From Calditrichota bacterium (GTDB lineage: Bacteria; CLD3), in contig QQUF01000008.1 in the NCBI GenBank assembly GCA_008501735.1, forward strand, positions 1 through 64,000: 64,000 nucleotides of DNA. The letters are read 5' to 3'. Positions 26,352 to 35,193 of this stretch are shown in pieces. The position numbers were made by a program, and so were the translations under genes. The notes below the pieces were generated by a model, which saw only the letters and a list, made by a program, of their open reading frames with translations, did no database searches and was not told the origin of the DNA. Numbering within the stretch: the first letter of the stretch is position 1; each line of letters opens with the position of its first letter.

Positions 26352-28199
26352 ATGAGACCTAACCAATTTCTTGCTTTTCGATTTTCTGAAACAGACGAAC
26401 CATTTAATTCTTACATCTTTTGGAATCACGAAACAGGTGAGCAATTCAAAGAAAAAATCATTGAACCTTTATCGTTAATAAATATTTTTATCGGACAAAA
26501 TAATTCTGGTAAAAGTAGGTTGTTAAGAGAGTTGGTAAAGAAGCAAGGTTTTGACTACAAAACTGAAAATTATAATTTTCAAACATTTTGTGAAATTTCA
26601 AAATCAATGGAGCCTTTCTTAAAAAGTGCTTTTCAAAAAGCGGGAAATAATATAAGTGGAGTAACTTATGAACAATTTTTTGAAAAATATTCAAAATCAA
26701 TGGATTTATTTATTCCTTATCTTGGTAAAGAAGACCCTTTGTATCATCTTCAAACTGGATTGAATAAACTAATTAATAATGACTTAATTAGAAATGGTAG
26801 GATTTATTTTAACCAGATAGATATAGAAAGTATGTTTAAAACATCCTTGGCCAAATTGAAGAACTACAAATTTAATTTAGATATTTTTAAAGCTAATAAA
26901 TTCTACATTCCTATTTTAAGAGGAATGAGACCATTTACTAATTCATCAAACAACTTTTATTTGAATAGGACAAAACAAGATTATGATTTGCCAGAATCTT
27001 ACATCTTCACAGGTTTAGAGCTTTACGAAGATTTAACAAACAAACTTCTTGGAAAGCCTGATGGAAGAAAAGCTGTAAAAGATTATGAAGATTTTTTATC
27101 AAAATATTTTTTTGACGGAAAAGAAGTAACTCTAATTCCTCTGGTAAATTCTGACACTGTTGAAGTAAAAATTGGAGATGAAAAACAATATCCAATTCAC
27201 CAACTTGGAGATGGATTACAAAATCTAATAATTGTCACTTACAAAATCTTTTTAGAAAAAGAACGGTGTTTGTTCTTTTTTGAGGAGCCAGATTTGTATA
27301 TGCATCCGGGAATGCAAAGAGCATTTCTTGAAGTTCTTTTGAAGCACAACCACCACCAATATTTTCTGACAACTCACTCAAATCATTTGCTCGATATGAC
27401 TTTGGATTACCAAGAGATTTCAGTTTTCCACTTTCAGAAGAAAGGTGATGGTAAAGAAACAAAATTTGAAGTTAAGCCGATTTCAACAGGCGACAGGAAT
27501 TTGCTACAAGATTTAGGAGTAAGAAATTCTTCTGTTTTTCTAACCAATGCAACAATTTGGGTCGAAGGAATCACAGACAGACTTTACTTAAGAGTTTACT
27601 TAGAAAAATATTTGCAAGAATTGGAAAAAGAAGGAAGCAAACTTTATGAGGGTTTTGCAAAACTCAAAGAAGACTTTCATTATTCTTTTATTGAGTATCA
27701 AGGCTCGAATCTTGTTCACTGGACTTTTGAAGAAGGAAGCGATGAAAAGATAAATGCTCTCAAAGTTTGCGGAAATCCATTAATAATTGCTGATGGAGAT
27801 GTTGCAGGAAAGGGAACTCGAATTGAAGACTTGAGCAATACACTTGGAGAGGAAAAAGTAATCGTTTTAGACTGCAAAGAAATTGAAAACCTAATTCCTG
27901 AAGAACTTTTGAAAAGACACAAAAAAGTTATTTCAGAGTTTGGGGAGAAATTAGGTGAAATAAAGATTAGTGAATATTCTCAAAGAAAGACAATTGGAAT
28001 TGGTGGCTATTTGGACAAGAAACTGAAAAAAACTAATACTTTTTCTGATACTCAAACAGGCACTGTCAAAAACAAAGTGAAATTTTGTGAGCAAATTGTT
28101 GAGGACGCAAGAAATAATTTTGATTCTTGGAAATTGCCGAACGAACTCAAAGAACTTTGTAAAAATATCTTTGAACACATTCGGCAAGCAAACTCATAA
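26352..28199 (+). CDS. OLD-family ATPase with TOPRIM nuclease domain
   Basis: The start at 26352 follows TGAGGATAAAA and gives 615 residues. The N-terminal ABC-type ATPase has Walker A GQNNSGKS (residues 48-55), a QLGDGLQN signature-like segment, Walker B FFFEEPDLYMHP and switch TTHSNHLL. After about residue 390 a TOPRIM-like domain follows, with VEGITDRLY (acidic Glu) and LIIADGD (DxD-type acids). This is the class 1 OLD layout shared with anti-phage nucleases such as P2 Old and GajA. There is no adjacent UvrD-like helicase, which argues against Gabija. A MazEF-like pair is divergent just upstream. A role in phage defence is inference. Confidence 0.8.
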   Translation: MRPNQFLAFRFSETDEPFNSYIFWNHETGEQFKEKIIEPLSLINIFIGQNNSGKSRLLRELVKKQGFDYKTENYNFQTFCEISKSMEPFLKSAFQKAGNNISGVTYEQFFEKYSKSMDLFIPYLGKEDPLYHLQTGLNKLINNDLIRNGRIYFNQIDIESMFKTSLAKLKNYKFNLDIFKANKFYIPILRGMRPFTNSSNNFYLNRTKQDYDLPESYIFTGLELYEDLTNKLLGKPDGRKAVKDYEDFLSKYFFDGKEVTLIPLVNSDTVEVKIGDEKQYPIHQLGDGLQNLIIVTYKIFLEKERCLFFFEEPDLYMHPGMQRAFLEVLLKHNHHQYFLTTHSNHLLDMTLDYQEISVFHFQKKGDGKETKFEVKPISTGDRNLLQDLGVRNSSVFLTNATIWVEGITDRLYLRVYLEKYLQELEKEGSKLYEGFAKLKEDFHYSFIEYQGSNLVHWTFEEGSDEKINALKVCGNPLIIADGDVAGKGTRIEDLSNTLGEEKVIVLDCKEIENLIPEELLKRHKKVISEFGEKLGEIKISEYSQRKTIGIGGYLDKKLKKTNTFSDTQTGTVKNKVKFCEQIVEDARNNFDSWKLPNELKELCKNIFEHIRQANS

Positions 28200-28206
28200 A
28201 CTAACT

Positions 28207-29742
28207 CTAAAAGTCATCGAATTTGTCTGTAACTAAATGGTGGTAAGCATCTTCGATTACACTAATTTCTACAATACTTTCGGCTTTGTTAAGCAATTTT
28301 GTACAGTCTTCACTTAAGTGCCTCAAGTGTAATTTTTTGCCGAATTTTGCATATTTTTCTGTGAGAGAATTTAGTGCCTCCAAACCAGATTGGTCAACAA
28401 CTCTTGAATTTTGAAATTCAATAATTACATCGTCAGGGTCTTCTTCAGGAGTGAACAATTGTAAAAAATTATGAACTGAACCAAAAAACACTGAACCGTC
28501 TAATTCATAAATTTTAGAACCTTCTTCATTAGTATAAGTCTTCGCCATAATTAATTTTCCTTTTTCCCAAGCAAAAACCAAAGCCGAAACAATCACACCT
28601 GTAATTACTGCAATTGCTAAATCTGCAAAAACTGTTACTGAGGACACAAGCACCAAAACAAAAGCGTCTGACTTAGGAATTTTCCTAAGAAAGTTAAAAC
28701 TCGACCACTCAAAAGTTCCAAGTGCAACCATAAACATTAGTCCAATCAAAGCCGCTAAAGGAATCATTTCAATCAAATTTGAAGCGAACAAAATGAAAAT
28801 AAGTAACAGCAACGCCGCAGAAATTCCAGACAAACGACTACGACCTCCTGAATCAATATTTATCATACTTTGTCCAATCATCGCACAACCTCCCATTCCT
28901 CCAAAAAATCCTGTAACAACATTTGCAGCACCTTGTCCGATACATTCTCTGTTACTCTGACCGCGAGTGTTTGTCAGTTCGTCAATTAACATCAAAGTCA
29001 TCAAAGATTCAATCAAACCAATCGCCGCCAAAATCAATGCGTAAGGAAAAATGATTGTCAAAGTTTCCCAAGTGAAAGGAATCATCGGAATGTTAAACTC
29101 AGGAAATCCGCCACCAACAGAAGCCATATCTCCAACAACTCTTGTATCAAGATTAAGTCCGAGAACAATCAGAGTAACAACAATTATCGCCATTAAAGAA
29201 GCAGGAACAGCTTTTGTGAATTTCGGTAGAAAATGGATTATAGCCATTGTTAATGCAATTAAACCTAACATTGTAAAAAGTGGCATTCCTGTCATCCATT
29301 CCAAATTTCCGTCAACTCCTTGCACTTTCAGCTGTGAAAATTGTGCTAAAAAAATCACGATTGCCAGACCATTTACAAAACCAAGCATTACAGGATGCGG
29401 AATTAATCTCACAAATTTCCCAAGCCTTAAAACTCCAACCGAAATTTGAATCAAGCCCATAAGAATCACTGTTGCGAATAGATATTGGATTCCGTGTTGT
29501 GCAACCAAAGTTACCATTACAACTGCCAAAGCTCCAGTTGCTCCGGAAATCATTCCAGGACGACCTCCAATTGCGGCAGTAATTAAACCAACCATAAAAG
29601 CTGCATACAAACCAACTAACGGTTCAATTCCAGCAATCAATGCAAAAGCAATCGCTTCGGGAACAAGAGCAAATGCAACTGTTAATCCTGATAAAAGGTC
29701 ATTTTTTAAATTTTTGGGAGCTTTGTGATGAAGTTTGAACAT
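28207..29742 (-). CDS. SulP-family anion permease with STAS domain
   Basis: The 511-residue protein has about 10-12 membrane helices, the SulP signature near the N-terminus ([20 protein letters not shown], in part), [15 protein letters not shown], and a cytoplasmic STAS domain from about residue 420 ([12 protein letters not shown]). SulP proteins import sulfate, bicarbonate or related anions, and the substrate is not decidable here. It converges on the OLD-type gene with only 7 bp between stop codons. Confidence 0.93.
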   Translation of the reverse strand: MFKLHHKAPKNLKNDLLSGLTVAFALVPEAIAFALIAGIEPLVGLYAAFMVGLITAAIGGRPGMISGATGALAVVMVTLVAQHGIQYLFATVILMGLIQISVGVLRLGKFVRLIPHPVMLGFVNGLAIVIFLAQFSQLKVQGVDGNLEWMTGMPLFTMLGLIALTMAIIHFLPKFTKAVPASLMAIIVVTLIVLGLNLDTRVVGDMASVGGGFPEFNIPMIPFTWETLTIIFPYALILAAIGLIESLMTLMLIDELTNTRGQSNRECIGQGAANVVTGFFGGMGGCAMIGQSMINIDSGGRSRLSGISAALLLLIFILFASNLIEMIPLAALIGLMFMVALGTFEWSSFNFLRKIPKSDAFVLVLVSSVTVFADLAIAVITGVIVSALVFAWEKGKLIMAKTYTNEEGSKIYELDGSVFFGSVHNFLQLFTPEEDPDDVIIEFQNSRVVDQSGLEALNSLTEKYAKFGKKLHLRHLSEDCTKLLNKAESIVEISVIEDAYHHLVTDKFDDF

Positions 29743-30091
29743 ATTTTTTTATCAATAAAATTAGAATTTTATAAAATATTTTTTAATTCGATAAGTCTGA
29801 TTAAATCAGACAATTTGAGGAATGTAAACGTGGAAGGTTTGTCTAAAACGTCTTATTTCTTAAAATCGAACAAAGGCAAAAGAGAATTTTTCTAATTTTA
29901 CCTTAAAAAATGAAACGCCAAATATAAGTGAAATTTAATTTAGTAAAAGTGCTAATTTACAATTTTAGTTTTTAACTAAATACTTAAATTACAAATATTT
30001 ACAAAGGAAGCAGGTGGCTAATGAGGAAAGAGGACTGAATTTTGGGGTTGTTGTTGAGACTTCGGAAGCAAATCTGAGAAAGTGCTTAGAT
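29743..30091. other. 349-bp gap without a gene
   Basis: This very AT-rich stretch presumably holds the sulP promoter near 29760-29880. I see only a small hairpin (TTTAGTT at 29964-29970 with AACTAAA at 29974-29980) and a more GC-balanced tail (30000-30090) next to the acetyltransferase stop. There is no coding sequence and no convincing promoter motif. Confidence 0.4.
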
Positions 30092-30565
30092 TTATTTTGG
30101 ATCCCAGTTTAGTTTTAGATAAAATTCACGTTCGTCTAATTTGTCTCCGTCAATGAATCCTAAATCTCGGTAAAGTTTTTCTGCTACTTTATTTTCCTTA
30201 GCGACAGAAGTTCCAATGTATTCGATTTCAGGCATCATTTTAAGTCGGCGAATTACTTCAACCATTGTAGCTTTCCCATAGCCTTGGTTCTGAAATTTCT
30301 CTCCAATTAAAAGTCGCGTTACAAAACCAACTCCGTCCATAATTTGATACATTACAAATCCAACCATTGGGTCATTTTCAGTTGGTTCAAAGCCTCTAAT
30401 TTTATCGTCGTAAACTACAAATGGAAATAAAAGTGGGTTTGCTTTTGCTTGAGCTAACGAGAATAAATTTGGTGCAACAAAGTTTTCCTGATTTGGAGCA
30501 ACTTTGAGTTTAATACATTCAGAGAAGTTCGTTTTATTAATTTGACGCAAAGTAACTTTCTTCAT
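30092..30565 (-). CDS. GNAT-family N-acetyltransferase
   Basis: This 157-residue GNAT protein has a motif A region FVTRLLIGEKFQNQGYGKATM with the Q/RxxGxG/A acetyl-CoA loop (QNQGYGKA), then NKVAEKLYRDLGF. It is similar in style to the SpeG/PaiA spermidine acetyltransferases (YDDKIRGFE, VGFVMYQIMDG), but a polyamine substrate is only a guess. It is 15 bp downstream of the dehydrogenase gene, probably in one unit. Confidence 0.85.
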   Translation of the reverse strand: MKKVTLRQINKTNFSECIKLKVAPNQENFVAPNLFSLAQAKANPLLFPFVVYDDKIRGFEPTENDPMVGFVMYQIMDGVGFVTRLLIGEKFQNQGYGKATMVEVIRRLKMMPEIEYIGTSVAKENKVAEKLYRDLGFIDGDKLDEREFYLKLNWDPK

Positions 30566-30580
30566 AAAAACTAAGCCTTG

Positions 30581-31288
30581 TTAGTAAGGAATTTTGTTTC
30601 CGTCAATGTCGAGAAATTGACCACTTTCCGAAAGGGATAAATTTTCGACGGTTTCGAGGATTTTTGAAACGGATTCTTCGGCACTAAGCGGAGCTGAGTT
30701 TCCGCCCATTGCTGTTCTAACCCAACCGGGACTAATTGCACAAACTGAAATTTTGTCTTCCTGAAATTCAGTTGCTTGATTTTTTGTGAGCATATTTAAA
30801 GCAACTTTTGAAATGCTGTAAGGAACCGAATAGCCGTTGCTCAAAGAAATTGAAGCCAAGTGAGAACTCAAGTTTATAATTTTGGGATTTTCTCCTTTTA
30901 ACAAAAGCGAGTGCAGAAACTTTGTTGCAAGAAAAGCACTTCCGAGATTGACATTAAAAATGTGAGTCAAGTCTTGCAAATCCATTTCCACAGTTTTTGC
31001 TGAACGATTTTCGTTAATTCCTGCATTGTTGATTAAAAAGTCGAGTTTTCCAAATTCGCTTGAAATGAAACTCTTAAGTTCTGAAAGCTCTTTCTCAGAA
31101 GTAACGTCAACTTTGAACGGAAACAAATTTTCAGATTTTTTGCCAAACTCCAACAAGTCTTGAGAACGATTTTCGTCTCTGTAACCTGCGATTACTTTGT
31201 GAGATTTTCCGATAAGCTGACGGACAAACTCAAAGCCAATTCCACGATTCGCTCCACTAACAAAGACAATTTTTGAATTATTTTGCAC
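30581..31288 (-). CDS. Short-chain dehydrogenase/reductase
   Basis: The Rossmann enzyme has SGANRGIG (cofactor loop), INNAG, a Ser in the LSSHLAS region and the catalytic YSISK. I place the start at a GTG (31288, 235 residues), 7-8 bases after a GGAGA ribosome-binding site; the longer reading starts at a TTG at 31309 (242 residues). The GTG overlaps the stop of the upstream DUF3303-like gene, so the two are coupled. It resembles C-factor/YkvO-type SDRs. The substrate is unknown. Confidence 0.86.
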   Translation of the reverse strand: MQNNSKIVFVSGANRGIGFEFVRQLIGKSHKVIAGYRDENRSQDLLEFGKKSENLFPFKVDVTSEKELSELKSFISSEFGKLDFLINNAGINENRSAKTVEMDLQDLTHIFNVNLGSAFLATKFLHSLLLKGENPKIINLSSHLASISLSNGYSVPYSISKVALNMLTKNQATEFQEDKISVCAISPGWVRTAMGGNSAPLSAEESVSKILETVENLSLSESGQFLDIDGNKIPY

Positions 31289-31520
31289 GAGGCTTTTCTC
31301 CAATTTCAATTACTTCAAAATCAACCAAGTCGTTCCAGTTTTGAATCCAGATTTCAAACAAAGAAAAGTTGTTTGTTTCCATTAATTGAAAGCATCTTTT
31401 GCCGTCTTTTTCTAACCAACTTTCGACGAAGTTCAAGCCTTGTGGCAACAATCTTCCTTTTTCTTCAAATCGTTTGTAAACCAAATCCTTGCAACCTGAA
31501 CGAAAAGTCTCAATCACCAT
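31278..31520 (-). CDS. Small DUF3303-like protein
   Basis: From the ATG at 31520 this encodes 80 residues beginning MVIETFRSG, with RFEEKGRLLPQGL, ESWLEKDGKRCFQLME and a WNDLVDFEV end. The pattern fits the DUF3303 family of small ferredoxin-fold proteins as I know it; their function is unknown. It starts 14 bp after the interrupted secreted-protein gene and its end overlaps the SDR start. The open frame continues 19 codons upstream without support. Confidence 0.72.
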   Translation of the reverse strand: MVIETFRSGCKDLVYKRFEEKGRLLPQGLNFVESWLEKDGKRCFQLMETNNFSLFEIWIQNWNDLVDFEVIEIGEKPRAK

Positions 31521-31534
31521 AAATTTTTTCAAAA

Positions 31535-32212
31535 CTAAAATCCGAAAGAAACAGAAACACCTAATTTTTCGTACCAAACGTACATCAAACTGATTCCGTA
31601 AGTATCCGCAAAATAATTTAACATTAAGTGTGAACGGTCTCCGTCAAACATTGGAGTAACCGAAAATTCATTCCAAATTTCGATGTTTGCTCCAAACGGA
31701 AAGTTAATTTCTTCGTCCCATTCCGAGTAATTGACACTTGCATAAAATGAACTTCGCAGTAAATCAAAGTATTTACTGCCCGTTAAGTAGTAAGATTGTT
31801 TGCCAGAAGGAGAGCCGATTCTATCCGAGCTCGTTCCGACAAATAAAGCAGGAATTTTGTCAGATTCTTTAAACAAGAATAATGTGAAAAGAGGTCCGAT
31901 TTCTTTTGCTTTCGGATTAAACTCCGCTCCAACTTGCAAACGTTCAAAGATTCTGTAATTTGCAGTAAATCTCCATCTTGGACGGTCTAAATCTGTGTCA
32001 ACGAATCGTCCTGAAAATGTCCATTTTGTATTAATTCCACTTCCCCGAAGTGGTGCACCTTCTCCAGGTCAACCAACTCAAGTAGGTGTTGTTGCGACTC
32101 TTTTCGGAGCTTCAATTACTTCCGTTGAGTCTGACTCGCTTTCTTGTGCAGAAGCAGAAGAAACTGAAAGTAAAAGTGTGATTAGGAAGCTGAGAATTAA
32201 AGATTTGCTCAT
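31535..32212 (-). pseudogene. Secreted beta-rich protein gene interrupted by two in-frame TGA codons
   Basis: A minus-strand frame starts with ATG at 32212, encodes a signal peptide (about 22 residues, ending SSASA) and runs in a single frame to TAA at 31535-31537, 226 codons. It is broken only at codons 45 (TGA at 32078-32080) and 48 (TGA at 32069-32071). The sequence around them reads TTPT-stop-VG-stop-PGEGAPLRG, and the frame after is fully protein-like (WTFSGRFV, NYRIFERLQVGAEF) with alternating beta-barrel-like strands and a terminal Phe. If TGA stood for Trp, as after two G-to-A changes, the gene would be whole. TGA is a stop elsewhere here. A decaying gene or sequence errors are both possible. 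Confidence 0.8.
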
Positions 32213-32238
32213 TAACTTTCTTTCTTTTGTTAAAAATT

Positions 32239-32865
32239 CTAAGTAAGGTTTTCGGAACCCATTATCAAAAAGCCTGTGAAGGCTGCGTTGTAATTTGAAA
32301 GGCTTGGATCAACTTTTGTTTTCATTTCGTTAATTTGTTCGCGAAAACTCTCATAAAACTCCCAACTTGGAGTCGGCTTGTAAGTTAAAGATTCTAACTC
32401 ATAAATTTCAATGATTTTTTTTGCGTAAGTCGGTTTTACAAAAACATCAATTTGAGGTCGTAAGTAAATTGGTAAAACCGTCATCAAAGTCCACTTTGCA
32501 AGCTTACCATTTTTCAAAATTTCTAAAATTATTTCAAAACCATTTTTTTGATTTCCGTGCAAAAGTTCTTTAACTCCCTTTGCCAAAAGCTCTTTCTCGC
32601 CAATTGGCAATGTCATCGCAAAGTCTCTGAACTTTGGCTTTTCAAAAAGCGAAACCATTGAAGAACGGCTAACAACTTTCGTCACCTTTTCAACAATCAT
32701 TTCTGGTTCTTTGAAATTTTCTTTTGCAAAAAATTCTTGAGTTTGTCCAATTAATTTGTCCATTTTGTGTTTTTTGCCAATTTTTAACATTTCGGGATTT
32801 TCAAAACCTCCCGGAAATTTTGCAAAAAAATATTTCTCAGCTTCTTTAAGTTTCTGAATGTTCAT
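32239..32865 (-). CDS. Conserved hypothetical protein
   Basis: This 208-residue, Lys-rich, soluble and mostly helical protein begins KLKEAEKYFFAKFPGGF and ends LIMGSENLT. I recall similar proteins of unknown function in Firmicutes and Bacteroidetes but know no role. There is no signal peptide and no recognisable catalytic motif. It is on the same strand as, and 26 bp upstream of, the interrupted secreted-protein gene. Confidence 0.7.
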   Translation of the reverse strand: MNIQKLKEAEKYFFAKFPGGFENPEMLKIGKKHKMDKLIGQTQEFFAKENFKEPEMIVEKVTKVVSRSSMVSLFEKPKFRDFAMTLPIGEKELLAKGVKELLHGNQKNGFEIILEILKNGKLAKWTLMTVLPIYLRPQIDVFVKPTYAKKIIEIYELESLTYKPTPSWEFYESFREQINEMKTKVDPSLSNYNAAFTGFLIMGSENLT

Positions 32866-32920
32866 AAAATAATTTTCCTTTGAAAGGTTTTACTTAATTT
32901 GAGTTTAGAAATCATAGTTT

Positions 32921-33418
32921 TTACAAAGTCCAAACTTCTTCGCTTTCGATAATTTCATTTGTCAATTTTAATCCAATATTTTTTGCGACTTTCTGACTTG
33001 CGAAGTGATTTGGGTTCACACAAGCGATGATTTTTGTTGAAAAATTTCCTCTTAGCCACTTAACCATTTCTTTAGCCGATTCTGTTGCAAAACCAAAACC
33101 TTGAAAATCAACTCCAACAACCCAAGCAATACTAATCATCTTTTCCGAAACAGTCGCTTGAACGTAACCGATTGGGTCTTTCTTATTTAGAAAAATTATC
33201 CAATTTAACCACAGTTCTTTTTTGTCTGGAGAAAATCTTGATTGAAGGAATTTATATTTTTCAGTTAATCTCTCAATTGATTCGGGAGGTTTTCCGCCTG
33301 TGAATTCGTATAATTTTTCATTGGCAAGAACTTTGAACATTGCCTTCGCGTGAGACTCTTTGAGCGGAATGAGTTTTAATCTTTTGGTTTCCAAAACAGG
33401 AACTAAAGGTAATTTCAT
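32921..33418 (-). CDS. GNAT-family N-acetyltransferase (RimJ/RimL type)
   Basis: The 165-residue acetyltransferase starts with ETKRLKLIPLKESHA, typical of RimJ/RimL-like enzymes, and has IAWVVGVDFQGFGFATESAKEM (acetyl-CoA loop, shown for the motif) and ASQKVAKNIGLK. Its ATG overlaps the stop of the next acetyltransferase gene by four bases, so the two are co-translated. The substrate (protein N-terminus or small molecule) is unknown. Confidence 0.85.
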   Translation of the reverse strand: MKLPLVPVLETKRLKLIPLKESHAKAMFKVLANEKLYEFTGGKPPESIERLTEKYKFLQSRFSPDKKELWLNWIIFLNKKDPIGYVQATVSEKMISIAWVVGVDFQGFGFATESAKEMVKWLRGNFSTKIIACVNPNHFASQKVAKNIGLKLTNEIIESEEVWTL

Positions 33419-34011
33419 TTTGTCCGACTTAGCTTAAATTCAAGAGACTTTTTCACAACTTTCCACTCGTTTTGCAAAATCGAAAAAACAACTGTGTCTC
33501 GAATTGTGCCGTCGGAATCAAGTCTGTGATTTCGCAAAATTCCGTCTTGTTTTGCACCGAGTCTGCTAATTGCTTTTCTTGAAGCCTCATTAAAAAAGTG
33601 AGTTCGGAACTCAACAGCAATCGCACCAAGTTTCTCGAATGCGTGAGAAAGAAGTAAAAGTTTGCACTCAGTATTTACAGGAGTTCTTTGGTAGCTTTGC
33701 GAGTAAAAAGTGTAACCAATCTCAAGTCTTTTGTGTTCAGGTTCTGCGTTACAAAAACGAGTTGAACCAATAATTTTGTTAGTCTCGTTTTCCACAACAA
33801 CAAAAGGTAAAGACCTACCAAGCTCCTTTTCAGAAAGTGCAAAATCAATGTAGTTGTCAACAGTTTGCTCGGAAGGAACACTTGTAAACCAAAGTTCCCA
33901 AAGTTTGCCGTCACTAGCTGCTTCAACAAGCGAATTCCTGTGAGATTTTTGCATCGGAATCAGTGTTACAAATTTTCCTGAAAGTTCAATGTCTTTTAAC
34001 CAATTGGTCAT
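33415..34011 (-). CDS. GNAT-family N-acetyltransferase whose 5' end is repeated twice nearby
   Basis: The 198-residue RimJ/RimL-like enzyme has GSTRFCN, LEIGYTFYSQSYQRTPVNTE and AISRLGAKQDGILRNHRL, the last as in YdaF/YjcK-like proteins. It is complete. Its first 20 codons (M1 to M20 of MTNWLKDIELSGKFVTLIPM) recur as two detached remnants at 34.8 and 35.6 kb, each on the far side of a toxin-antitoxin insertion. It overlaps the next GNAT gene by four bases. Confidence 0.88.
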   Translation of the reverse strand: MTNWLKDIELSGKFVTLIPMQKSHRNSLVEAASDGKLWELWFTSVPSEQTVDNYIDFALSEKELGRSLPFVVVENETNKIIGSTRFCNAEPEHKRLEIGYTFYSQSYQRTPVNTECKLLLLSHAFEKLGAIAVEFRTHFFNEASRKAISRLGAKQDGILRNHRLDSDGTIRDTVVFSILQNEWKVVKKSLEFKLSRTK

Positions 34012-34047
34012 CTTTTGAGTTTCTAACTTTTTTAAAATTCTAAGAAG

Positions 34048-34437
34048 TTAAGGGTAACTAAGCAATTCTAACTCTTTAATAAATCGGTAGTCTTTTTGAT
34101 TTTTTGATAGGAAAGGAACTTTTAAGGTAATTGCCGTTGCTGCAATAATTGAATCTGGAATTAGTAAGCCGTGACTCAAGCGGTAATTGGAAAGTAACTT
34201 GATTGCCTTTTCAGAAATTTCTTCGGATAGACTTAAAATTTCGTAACGTTTTAAAAATTTGCTTAAAATATTAAGCTCCCTTTTATTGGCACAACCAACA
34301 ATCAATTCCATTTTAGTGATTGAGCTAATTTGCAAATTACTTTTGCTTTCTTCAAGTCTCAACCGATTTATTGCCGTAATTTCTTCTCGTGCAACATCAA
34401 TGAGAATGTCTGTGTCAACAAGTAAACTTTTACTCAA
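34048..34437 (-). CDS. VapC-family PIN-domain toxin
   Basis: The 129-residue PIN domain has the acidic metal-binding set: Asp8 in LLVDTDILID, Glu44 in KMELIVG, Asp95 in IPDSIIAATA and Asp116. These toxins are Mg-dependent RNases, often cutting tRNA. The start is a TTG directly abutting the antitoxin stop (TAA-TTG), so translation is coupled. It ends 36 bp before the intact acetyltransferase gene. Confidence 0.9.
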   Translation of the reverse strand: MSKSLLVDTDILIDVAREEITAINRLRLEESKSNLQISSITKMELIVGCANKRELNILSKFLKRYEILSLSEEISEKAIKLLSNYRLSHGLLIPDSIIAATAITLKVPFLSKNQKDYRFIKELELLSYP

Positions 34438-34671
34438 TTAATCAGCCCAATCAGATTTTCGTAAGTTTTTTACCCAATTAGAACTATCTGCCAAATCTTC
34501 TCGATTTTTCCACATTCCAACAAATTTCTCTTCTTCTAAGTTCACCATTTTGTTTTTACGTGTTCTTTTTGAGTTACGGCTTTTGTTTTTTGAAAGTAAA
34601 AAATCAATTACTTCTTTTTGGTCATCACTTGAAAGAGATTCAAGTTTTTCAATAAAATTTTCTGAAAGCAT
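34438..34671 (-). CDS. VapB-like antitoxin
   Basis: This 77-residue protein has a helical N-terminus (LESLSSDDQKEVIDFLLS), a basic middle (SRNSKRTRKNK) and a C-terminus with GMWKNREDLADSSNWVKNLRKSDW. The last part resembles the toxin-neutralising tails of DUF2281/VapB-type antitoxins (FGCAKGxF...-like). It abuts the VapC gene without a gap. The identification rests on position, size and the tail. Confidence 0.75.
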   Translation of the reverse strand: MLSENFIEKLESLSSDDQKEVIDFLLSKNKSRNSKRTRKNKMVNLEEEKFVGMWKNREDLADSSNWVKNLRKSDWAD

Positions 34672-34760
34672 TTTGTAATCCTTTGAAAATTAAAATTCAA
34701 GTTAAAAAGTAGCAAAAGAATACCCACAAACAAAATTTTTTTAGAAGTGCCAAATCCCAA

Positions 34761-34866
34761 AATCCGTGAAATCAGTTAATCCGTTTTAATCCGTGATTCA
34801 GACATCGGAATCAGTGTTACAAATTTTCCCGAAAGTTCAATGTCTTGTAGCCAATTAGTCATTTTA
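34761..34866 (-). repeat. Repeat block 1: conserved repeat plus remnant of the acetyltransferase 5' end
   Basis: This block of about 105 bp is near-identical to 35524-35628. Read on the minus strand, it starts with ATG at 34862 and gives a 20-residue copy of the intact acetyltransferase start (K6 changed to Q). It then leaves that gene at codon 21 into a direct-repeat motif built on AATCCGTG (34761-34800). The matching part of the intact gene is at 33954-34011. The remnant stops soon after codon 20. Confidence 0.88.
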
Positions 34867-35193
34867 ATTGCCAAGAATTTCGTTCAAGCCGTCAATAATT
34901 ATGTCTAATTCTTCTTGGCTTACTTTACTAATGAAATTACCAATTCTTTTGACCGACAAAGTCCTAATTTGGCTAATTTTTACCCACGATTTTTTAGGTG
35001 ATTTTGGAGAAGTTAGTTCATAAACAAGTGGGAAACCTACTTTGGGGCTTTTACTTGTGATTGCCAAACCAATTACTGTTCCTGAACGTTCGTTAAAAAC
35101 ATCTTCACTAATCACAAGAATTGGTCTTAGTCCTGCTTGTTCATTTCCGATTGTTGGATTTAGATTCGCCCAAAAAATATCTCCTCTTAATAT
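34864..35193 (-). CDS. Second MazF/PemK toxin, lacking a canonical start codon
   Basis: The frame reads [39 protein letters not shown] and a helical end, a clear MazF. The expected start position, just before xRGDIFW, is ATA (35193-35191); the preceding codon is TGA, and no ATG, GTG or TTG precedes the conserved RGD segment. An internal GTG at 35115 would remove the first 26 residues, including the RGDIFW strand. It overlaps the antitoxin stop, as in the first MazEF. Either it starts at AUA, or the toxin has been silenced by a start-codon change. Confidence 0.72.
   Translation of the reverse strand: MLRGDIFWANLNPTIGNEQAGLRPILVISEDVFNERSGTVIGLAITSKSPKVGFPLVYELTSPKSPKKSWVKISQIRTLSVKRIGNFISKVSQEELDIIIDGLNEILGN

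Noticed and set aside
26352-28199. Gabija (GajA) assignment
   Set aside because: No UvrD-like GajB gene is adjacent; only OLD-family membership is supported.
29051-29449. 132-codon + strand open frame in sulP
   Set aside because: Antisense to conserved SulP helices; no family match or start signal.
31535-32212. Genetic code with TGA read as an amino acid
   Set aside because: Several genes here end in TGA at the expected place (yidC, the 53.7 kb barrel), so TGA is a stop in this genome.
31995-32246. Open frame on the + strand (83 codons) opposite the interrupted secreted gene
   Set aside because: It is the antisense of the signal-peptide region of the minus-strand gene, has no ribosome-binding site and looks unlike a protein.
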